In this document: in pieces, positions 7,801-11,733 of the stretch
Layout: every line of letters starts with the position of its first letter
Position numbering within the stretch: the stretch's first letter is position 1
Assembly: GCA_016205125.1 (NCBI GenBank)
Contig: JACQJE010000030.1
Coordinates: 1-11,733, forward strand
Source of the DNA: Deltaproteobacteria bacterium
GTDB taxonomy: Bacteria; Bdellovibrionota; O2-12-FULL-43-9; JACQJE01
Length of the DNA stretch: 11,733 nucleotides
Reading direction: 5' to 3'
The notes under the pieces: generated by a model
What the model saw: the letters and a program-made list of their open reading frames with translations, nothing else
What the model was told of the DNA's origin: nothing
Databases searched by the model: none
Position numbers and translations under genes: made by a program

Positions 7801-10800
7801 GATATCACAGGCATTTTTCCCGATTCAGGAAGGCGCACGAGCTGCGCGAAGGTTTGTAGAAGAAGAGGTGAGCGGACTGGTTGCCGAACTCATCATGGCG
7901 CATCAAAGTGACATTGCGAAGGCTGAGGATCGGATTGAGCTTCACGTGACGCTTGAGTTAGATGCGCCTGAGAAGCCATGGGCTGTCGAGCGCGTCGAAG
8001 CTGCTAAGGGGATATTGCGAGTAGAAGCGAAGCTGGATAGGGGAGTGGTTCGGGAAGAGCGTGAAGTGAGGCCCATTTCGTTACCGAATCAGGTATCCAG
8101 AGAAGATGCGAGACGTACGGCTATCCATGAAGCGGGTCATGCCCTTGTGAATGAGCGATTAGGTCAGCCGCGCGGTCGCCTTGAGTGGATTACAATTGCC
8201 CAGGCTGGAGATGCCGGTGGTTATGCACGATTTAAAGGGCATGAAAGCGGTGTTCATACACGACAGGGCGTGCTTAATGAGCTCGCCGTGATGGCGGGGG
8301 GGATGATGGCGCAGGAACTGCGCGGTATGGAGCGGGACTCCGGCTGGCAAAGAGATCTTCAGCAGATGCGTGCCTTGGCACAAAAAGCAATCCTGCAATA
8401 CGGACTCTCCTCTGAACTCGATGCTCTCCCGAATTTAGGCCATGAAGAGGGTCTCTCGCAATTATCTGCAGATCAAAGAGAGAGGGTAAATACCGAGATC
8501 GAGAAATTGATGACTGAGGCCAAAGAGTTGGCTCGGCAGGTTTTGTCCGCAGAGGGCACTGAGCAGTTTCTTAATGACCTTGTTGAGAGACTTCTCCAGG
8601 AGGGATCCCTTAAAGGCGGGACCGTTTCCGAACTCCTCGCAGATGAAAAAGTGGAGAGTAAAGAAAAAGCCGTGACTGAGCAGCAGTCTCCTTTCCCTCC
8701 TGAACACAATGATGAATCTCCGGCAGGGACCAAAGAATCGAGATCTGAACAGTTTTTATCTCCAGCCGATCTGTCTGATGCAATTGAGAGGAACCGGCAC
8801 CGGGTCGCCGAGTTCGAATTCTTAGCCGAAGAAGCCGGGAAACTGGGCGTTCGTCTCTGGCTCTTTGGCGGCACTGCGGCTGGGTTTGCCCACTATGTTT
8901 ATTGGGATCTGATGAGAGAGCGGGGTGTGGAGAGCTTGCCGGAAGAGCGTTTTGATTATGACTTTACGAACATCTACCGCTCCACACAGGATGCCGATCT
9001 GGCGATTGATGGAATCCCTGAGCAGGCCGATCAGTTAGAAAGATCCGTGCGGGAGAAATTCCCCCATCTCCAAGGCAATAAATCGGTCTGGGAGATTCGA
9101 ACCCTGCGGAAGAAAAACGGCGGCAATCGCATCCCTATTCTTGGAAGAGAGGCTTTTGATTTTCAAAACCAGCATACCGATTCAAATTCAACGGGTTTGA
9201 TTGAGCTGACCCAATCAACGGAACCGGTCGTTCGGGATGCAAGAGACTGGAGTGCGGAAGAATCAAACTTTTTAAGGGATGTCGCAACTCGAACCCTTCA
9301 CTATTACGACTCTAAAAAACATGAAGAGACCTCGCGTGCCCGTGAAGGGAAGAATCCTCCGATTGTCTCAGTCATTCGCTACCTCACGAAGATCTTCCAG
9401 TTTGAACTTAAGATTCCTCAAGAGAGTCTGAAGAATTTGAAGAAGGTGATAGAAGCGTTTGATCCTGCAGAGCTTAAGAATGATTATGTGAGACACTGGA
9501 TGGAGAAGAATGCGAAGAAGCTCATCCTGAATGCGGTGGACGTTGAGTACGCAATCGAGACACTGGGTGAGCTGGGTCTGCGCGAGAAGCTCATTGCTCT
9601 TGGAGATAAAAACGAGCCGCATACGATGGCCTGGTGGCTGAATCGGGAGCCCCTGGCGGGAAAACCCCTGGGGCAGGGAGAAGGGAAGACCATGAATGAT
9701 CTTGTTCGTGAAGGAGAGATCCAGCCCGATCCGGATCGTGGAAAAGTAGTTGCTGCTCATGAGACTTTTAGCTTCCTCGCCTATGAGACGATGACCCATC
9801 ATCCCGCCGGCAAGCCCAATGCACTTATTTCCCGGCAGGGCATTCCGGGGGAAGCAGCTGCCTATGGAGATGGATTTTATACACGTATAGGAAGTTCAGG
9901 TGCGCGAGGGACGGGATTGACGGTTCGATATGAAGTCGAGGGTCGTGCCAGAGAGGGAGTCGATTTTGAGCGCAATGGCGATTTCCTGATCTTCAGGAAC
10001 AAAAACGCCTTAAAAGTCATCCCTGAGATCCTCACGATGACGCCCGGGGAGTATGCGGATCTCATTACGAACCCCCAGTTTAGCGCAGAAGGAAGTGATC
10101 TGGCGGTTTATCTGCGACTCAAGCGGCGCATTTTTAACCAACTCTCTGCATCCTCTCAAGATCAAAGACAAGCATGGTTTAAGCGGCTAAAAAAGGCGAA
10201 TCTTACTTTTTCCAAACAACGGTTTGAATTCATTGTGGCTCTTGGGAGTGATTCTATCAAAGAATATATCGCGGTCGCTCAGGCGGGAGATAGAGTTGCG
10301 GGGATTGAGTACGTCTTTGGAGAGGGGGTAGAAGATGCTCAAAGTGCTTTAATCGAGCAATTTGCAGGTGAGGAAGTTGATGCGGAGACTGAACTGGCCT
10401 TAACGAAGCGCCTTTATCGAATTGGCACAGAAGGGGTAGTGAAGTTAGCTAGAAGCACAAATGTGCAAGCTTATGTGGCTGCGTATCTTAATGTGGCAAA
10501 TTCAGAGATGGCGATTGGGAGAACGCTTTCTCTCTGTCTCCATTCGGGGGCAGAGGAATATCGCGCGTTCGGAGAAGATCTCTTAGCCCGCCTGGAAAAT
10601 TCTGATTGGAAGGATGCGCCAGTTGTTGCGGCCTATCTTGACATTGCAAGAATCGGCCAGCAGAGGTCTGCTCCTTTTCCAGAAGCGGCAAAAGAGTGGC
10701 TGACCCGTGCCGATGTGATCCCAGAGATCAAAGCTCAATTCTTGCTCTCCAATTTGGGAGTTGAGGTTTCTGGAGATTCTCAGCCGAATCCATCGTCTCA

Positions 10801-11733
10801 CTCATCCCCTCTCCCCTTTGTGGGAGAGGGAAACATATCCTCCCCCCTCGAGGGGGAGGATAAAGGTGAGGGGGCTCCTCTCTACGTCCGCTATCGGGAT
10901 TCCATGCCACAAGCTGAGAGAGATGCAGTCCTGAAAGTCATCGACGAAAAAACGAATCTATTCCTCTTCGAAAAACTAGCAAAAGAGCAGGGGGAGCAGC
11001 TGCTTCGTCGTTTTTATGAAGTGGCGAAAGCGGAGAGTTTTCTCTATATCCCGTTCGAATTTCCGAAGAAAGGGAAGCAATTTCGCATGGGTAAAGGGGA
11101 TGGGGCTCACGATGTTGTCCTTACCCGGTCATTTGGCATGCAAGCGACCCCTTTTACACAGCTGCAGGTGGCTCTTCTGTTAGGCGAAAATCCATCTCGT
11201 TTTAAAGATACGGGGGCGATTTGGATCATTAATAGTAAAGAGATGAAGATTGATGCGAACCGGCCAACAGAAAGTATCTCGCACAACGACATCCAAGAGC
11301 GCATCATGGTGAAACTAAATGAGATTGACCCACGCTATCAGTGGCGACTTCCGATGGAAGCGGAGTGGGAATATGCCGCGCGTGGTGGAACAGATACGGC
11401 TTACTCCTTTGGGGATGACAGCACAAAACTTTTTCAATATGGGTGGTTTAGTGAAAACTCCGACGGGAAGACGCAAGAAGTGGCGAGGTTGAAACCAAAC
11501 GCTTTTGGTCTTTTCGATATGTATGGACTTGTTTGGGAGTGGTGCCAAGACTGGTATGGGGATTATCCCAAAGAAAAAGTGGTGGATCCGCAAGGCCCGA
11601 AAACAGGCTCGTACCGCGTTTTCCGTGGCGGCGGTTGGCACTCCGCCCCGGGGCTCCTGCGGTCGGCTGCCCGCAACTACTACGGGCCCGCTATCCGCCA
11701 TGGCGGCGTTGGCCTTCGTGTTGTGAGGACTTA
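4823..11733 (+). CDS. Giant multidomain protein: three Clp-type AAA+ modules, M41 protease, NTase-like and ART-like regions, C-terminal FGE/lectin-fold domain (3' end at window edge)
   Basis: The frame is open from 4742 to the final base; the last full codon is ACT and the next begins TA, so the stop probably lies one base outside. The start is uncertain: 4823 is the first ATG after the TAG and 4751 a GTG, but neither has a convincing ribosome site, and protein-like sequence begins right after the TAG, so the true start may be 4055. Counting from 4055 (amber as residue 229), the order is HEAT-like helices, AAA+ modules at about 365-630, 637-950 and 986-1300, an M41 zinc protease at 1348-1529, a nucleotidyltransferase-like region at 1585-1720, an ART-like region at 1894-2000, a helical linker to about 2340, and an FGE/SUMF1-fold domain at 2343-2559. 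I do not recognise a named protein with this architecture. A likely role is ATP-driven remodelling and proteolysis controlled by a C-terminal recognition domain, which is inference. Confidence 0.9.
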   Translation, partial: MVDQSVSKELEQLLSLFNEKITANWKPHVESLFKEVISKSRIQEKVELASLKAVNGPEGEGDSLDEQLMHAVDQGSLSREAGGVFRAGTGRFLSDELMAWERKGTHPEITGREREVQRVLEVLVRLKARVPVLVGRAGVGKTAIAETLALRIAERRLRDNIVLDREFPKGSVVIQTTPGKISELARSNDPTSQAVAVENYIRSIKEVEKALGVTIVLFVDEFHTFSRAQLNALKPLVEDVDGVRIVGASTPGEFELSLDNDNAWRRRVEAVNVSEMSEEQTLEVIKEGWLDVLEQRYFVKFTGDELVDVLRLAQEVYPDLARPSAQIKFLDALAAYTSTREEKTNQEIEIGVEAAKEYASILTGIPINPRKPQELMPYIEKGRSELKRRVVGQDHLVDALVNLWQQVMTGEPGKAAKSAVIIGTTGVGKTLIAKQLGEVFLGSREKVLTIDATAFQTGDLSLNSLIGAPPGVISSDKRKGVLPEWLSGPGKQAGIIIINEFDKAHPDFAKRLMEMLDQKTLTAGDGREYRLSRHLIVFTTNRGANRVFDPKLGKFLSTEEMSRRVENITPSQAKSFFTESEGYASRDAGRLPPEVVNRIDAWMVAKPLTFEDAVKIAEIEITQLTESLLEQHGFKVAFSQDLIRRIVEQSFTRTEGVRDVKQALERTFNEVLGAIWKHVENVERSEFAVEIHDEREKSLLRVIDKKQDDPVVVEVPYHTPPKFMAIQDPRFMEILSHLGERLRGEIYGQDEAIETIVRAVRRRAAMPGSRPLSIGLFGLTGTGKTEIAKSLAKYLYGGVERARILSFGKIQEKFDLANIFNPPKGVQGSDEISEFERILQSFGEEGGVIVFDELSNMGKGRHPHERSALFMQLYEIFEEGEWTSPLGKTYDLSKFTIISTGNDGEHLFRQQPNEDLKLAVWEQMHSRDRIVQILLDSHIPEAFINRMDALVLMRPTGSHVQGEIVRKFMRAVQTEFEREYNISIIFADDLIEKISQAFFPIQEGARAARRFVEEEVSGLVAELIMAHQSDIAKAEDRIELHVTLELDAPEKPWAVERVEAAKGILRVEAKLDRGVVREEREVRPISLPNQVSREDARRTAIHEAGHALVNERLGQPRGRLEWITIAQAGDAGGYARFKGHESGVHTRQGVLNELAVMAGGMMAQELRGMERDSGWQRDLQQMRALAQKAILQYGLSSELDALPNLGHEEGLSQLSADQRERVNTEIEKLMTEAKELARQVLSAEGTEQFLNDLVERLLQEGSLKGGTVSELLADEKVESKEKAVTEQQSPFPPEHNDESPAGTKESRSEQFLSPADLSDAIERNRHRVAEFEFLAEEAGKLGVRLWLFGGTAAGFAHYVYWDLMRERGVESLPEERFDYDFTNIYRSTQDADLAIDGIPEQADQLERSVREKFPHLQGNKSVWEIRTLRKKNGGNRIPILGREAFDFQNQHTDSNSTGLIELTQSTEPVVRDARDWSAEESNFLRDVATRTLHYYDSKKHEETSRAREGKNPPIVSVIRYLTKIFQFELKIPQESLKNLKKVIEAFDPAELKNDYVRHWMEKNAKKLILNAVDVEYAIETLGELGLREKLIALGDKNEPHTMAWWLNREPLAGKPLGQGEGKTMNDLVREGEIQPDPDRGKVVAAHETFSFLAYETMTHHPAGKPNALISRQGIPGEAAAYGDGFYTRIGSSGARGTGLTVRYEVEGRAREGVDFERNGDFLIFRNKNALKVIPEILTMTPGEYADLITNPQFSAEGSDLAVYLRLKRRIFNQLSASSQDQRQAWFKRLKKANLTFSKQRFEFIVALGSDSIKEYIAVAQAGDRVAGIEYVFGEGVEDAQSALIEQFAGEEVDAETELALTKRLYRIGTEGVVKLARSTNVQAYVAAYLNVANSEMAIGRTLSLCLHSGAEEYRAFGEDLLARLENSDWKDAPVVAAYLDIARIGQQRSAPFPEAAKEWLTRADVIPEIKAQFLLSNLGVEVSGDSQPNPSSHSSPLPFVGEGNISSPLEGEDKGEGAPLYVRYRDSMPQAERDAVLKVIDEKTNLFLFEKLAKEQGEQLLRRFYEVAKAESFLYIPFEFPKKGKQFRMGKGDGAHDVVLTRSFGMQATPFTQLQVALLLGENPSRFKDTGAIWIINSKEMKIDANRPTESISHNDIQERIMVKLNEIDPRYQWRLPMEAEWEYAARGGTDTAYSFGDDSTKLFQYGWFSENSDGKTQEVARLKPNAFGLFDMYGLVWEWCQDWYGDYPKEKVVDPQGPKTGSYRVFRGGGWHSAPGLLRSAARNYYGPAIRHGGVGLRVVRT
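5141..5940 (+). other. AAA+ module 1 (ClpA/ClpB D1-like)
   Basis: Starts ITGREREVQRVLEVL, as in ClpB/ClpA D1. Walker A is GRAGVGKT (5225-5248) and Walker B is LFVDEFHTF (DE codons 5480-5485). The sensor region VRIVGASTPGEF is followed by AWRRRVEAV, which corresponds to the D1 arginine-finger segment. The ClpB middle coiled-coil domain is missing: the linker goes straight to TGIPINPRKPQELMPY, as in shorter Clp ATPases. The D1 pore-loop Tyr (KYRG in ClpB) has no counterpart here. Confidence 0.88.
5960..6905 (+). other. AAA+ module 2 (ClpB D2-like) with Walker B Asp to Asn change
   Basis: RRVVGQDHLVDALV is the typical D2 entry. Walker A is GTTGVGKT (6089-6112). Walker B reads IIIINEFDKAHPD (N codon 6317-6319) where ClpB D2 has LLDEVEKAHPD, so the magnesium-coordinating Asp is Asn while the catalytic Glu is kept. 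The pore loop is GAPPGVIS in place of GAPPGYVG. The arginine finger region LPPEVVNRIDAW and the sensor-2 helix EGVRDVKQAL are present. Confidence 0.88.
7010..7960 (+). other. AAA+ module 3 (second ClpB D2-like copy)
   Basis: Begins GEIYGQDEAIETIVRAV. Walker A is GLTGTGKT (7154-7177) and Walker B is VIVFDELSNM (DE codons 7376-7381), both intact. The arginine finger region IPEAFINRMDALVLM and sensor-2 EGARAARRFVEEE match the Clp D2 small domain. The pore loop is PPKGVQG with no aromatic residue. A third Clp module on one chain is unusual, since ClpA, ClpB and ClpC have two. Confidence 0.88.
8096..8640 (+). other. FtsH-type M41 zinc metallopeptidase domain
   Basis: RRTAIHEAGHALV carries the zinc motif HEAGH (8126-8140). 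Later, SGWQRDLQQMRALAQKAI and QYGLSSEL align with the FtsH segment TGASNDLKRATELAR and EYGMSEKLG, so the third zinc ligand Asp is kept (codon 8354-8356). The end, LLQEGSLKGGTVSELL, resembles the last helix of FtsH. Catalytic residues appear intact. The AAA+ module in front is of Clp type and lacks the FtsH second region of homology, so this protease has been joined to a foreign motor. Confidence 0.88.
8804..9210 (+). other. Nucleotidyltransferase-fold-like region
   Basis: VRLWLFGGTAAGFAHYV (GG codons 8867-8872) followed by STQDADLAIDG (Asp codons 8990-8992 and 8996-8998) has the GG...DxD arrangement of the DNA polymerase beta-type nucleotidyltransferase fold, as in AbiEii-like enzymes. The gap between the two motifs, about 40 residues, is longer than usual. 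A third acidic residue was not identified with certainty. Function is uncertain. Confidence 0.5.
9734..10050 (+). other. Region loosely resembling ADP-ribosyltransferases
   Basis: The order ALISRQGIPG, YGDGFYTR (9863-9886) and NGDFLIFRNKNALKVI (about 9974-10021) recalls the three-part layout of ADP-ribosyltransferase folds, in which a GxGxY-type segment is followed by a strand bearing the catalytic Glu. Here that last strand has Asp (codon 9980-9982) where Glu would be expected. The resemblance is weak, and another beta-rich fold is possible. Confidence 0.3.
10798..10880. repeat. Palindromic intergenic-type repeat inserted in frame in the giant gene
   Basis: Two adjacent hairpins are seen. 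CCCTCTCCC (10807-10815) pairs perfectly with GGGAGAGGG (10822-10830). A second palindrome spans 10836-10862, centred on CTCGAG, with one bulged C. It is followed by AAAGGTGAGGGGG. This composition is typical of REP-like dispersed elements normally found between genes. Here it is translated as SPLPFVGEG, then SSPLEGEDKGEG, inside a helical linker, without breaking the frame. Confidence 0.75.
11081..11731 (+). other. FGE/SUMF1-family C-type-lectin-fold domain
   Basis: The C-terminal 217 residues carry the family landmarks FRMGKGDG, WRLPMEAEWEYAARGG, NAFGLFDMYGLVWEWCQDWYG, DPQGPKTGSYRVFRGGGW, LRSAAR and VGLRVVR. True formylglycine-generating enzymes have a pair of catalytic cysteines near the RGGSW/RSxxR region. 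This domain has only one Cys, in VWEWCQDW, and none there, so sulfatase activation is unlikely. The same fold serves as a binding scaffold in many proteins, including DGR variable proteins. Confidence 0.9.
11612..11731 (+). other. Candidate DGR variable region at the 3' end of the gene
   Basis: Framework residues RVFRGGGW, LRSA, R, R and VG-RVV match the C-terminal consensus of lectin-fold variable proteins. At sites where such regions commonly carry Asn (AAC), this gene has CAC, TCC, GCC (11639-11647), CTC (11654), GCC (11669), AAC, TAC, TAC, GGG (11675-11686) and CAT, GGC, GGC (11699-11707). Ten of these twelve end in C, so the changes fall on the first two codon bases, as expected from adenine-specific mutagenesis of AAC codons. 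Positions 11641-11674 contain no A. The template repeat and reverse transcriptase are not in the window, so this is a strong pattern without the partner elements. Confidence 0.6.

Noticed and set aside
10728..10910. Minus-strand 60-residue open frame rich in Pro/Gly/Arg
   Set aside because: It is the antisense translation of the palindromic repeat at 10798-10880; such peptides are a common annotation artefact of REP-like elements.
11081..11731. Functional sulfatase-modifying enzyme
   Set aside because: The catalytic Cys pair is missing and no sulfatase gene is nearby.
4742..11733. Plain ClpB disaggregase
   Set aside because: No Clp N-domain, no middle coiled-coil, three instead of two AAA+ modules, missing pore-loop aromatics, and several extra C-terminal domains including a metalloprotease.
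1..11733. CRISPR arrays, tRNA or rRNA genes, insertion sequences, or a DGR template repeat/reverse transcriptase within the window
   Set aside because: No spaced direct repeats, cloverleaf, rRNA-like sequence, transposase or reverse-transcriptase motif was seen on either strand, and no A-rich near-copy of 11612-11731 is present.

Overview
The window comes from a Gram-negative-type bacterium of roughly balanced base composition using the standard bacterial code. The gene content (acyl-CoA dehydrogenase, CtpA-type protease, exported subtilase, one giant multidomain protein) would fit an environmental or candidate-phylum lineage that carries giant genes, such as Omnitrophota or Nitrospirota-like groups. 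Nothing in the sequence fixes the phylum.

Layout. Positions 1-768 (+) hold the 3' part of an acyl-CoA dehydrogenase gene. It converges, with a 19-bp gap, on two minus-strand protease genes: a subtilase with prodomain (3648-2272), followed 71 bp downstream by a CtpA-type S41 protease (2200-788). A 406-bp gap (3649-4054) separates the subtilase from a rightward giant reading frame. That gap carries an almost textbook sigma-54 promoter (3947-3962) and upstream inverted repeats suitable for an enhancer-binding activator.

From 4055 to the window end one frame is open for 2559 codons apart from a single in-frame TAG at 4739-4741. It can be read as a 228-aa exported or anchored protein followed by a second protein of about 2300 aa, or as one giant gene broken by an amber codon. 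No good ribosome site follows the TAG, and a HEAT-like helical segment appears to run across it. In order the frame encodes: an N-terminal membrane or signal helix; HEAT-like helices; three Clp-type AAA+ modules; an FtsH-type M41 metalloprotease with HEAGH; a nucleotidyltransferase-fold-like region; a region loosely like ADP-ribosyltransferases; a long helical linker with an in-frame palindromic repeat; and a C-terminal FGE/C-type-lectin-fold (SUMF1-like) domain. The frame runs off the window with TA, probably the first two bases of its stop.

The most interesting signal is the last 120 bases. They match the pattern of a diversity-generating retroelement (DGR) variable region on a lectin-fold domain: conserved framework residues, with substitutions concentrated where related regions have Asn (AAC) codons, most of them still ending in C, and local depletion of A. 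If so, the giant protein would be an AAA+/protease machine with a hypervariable recognition tip, possibly a single-chain conflict or defence system under sigma-54 control. The DGR reverse transcriptase and template repeat are not in the window and would be expected just downstream. This reading is an inference.
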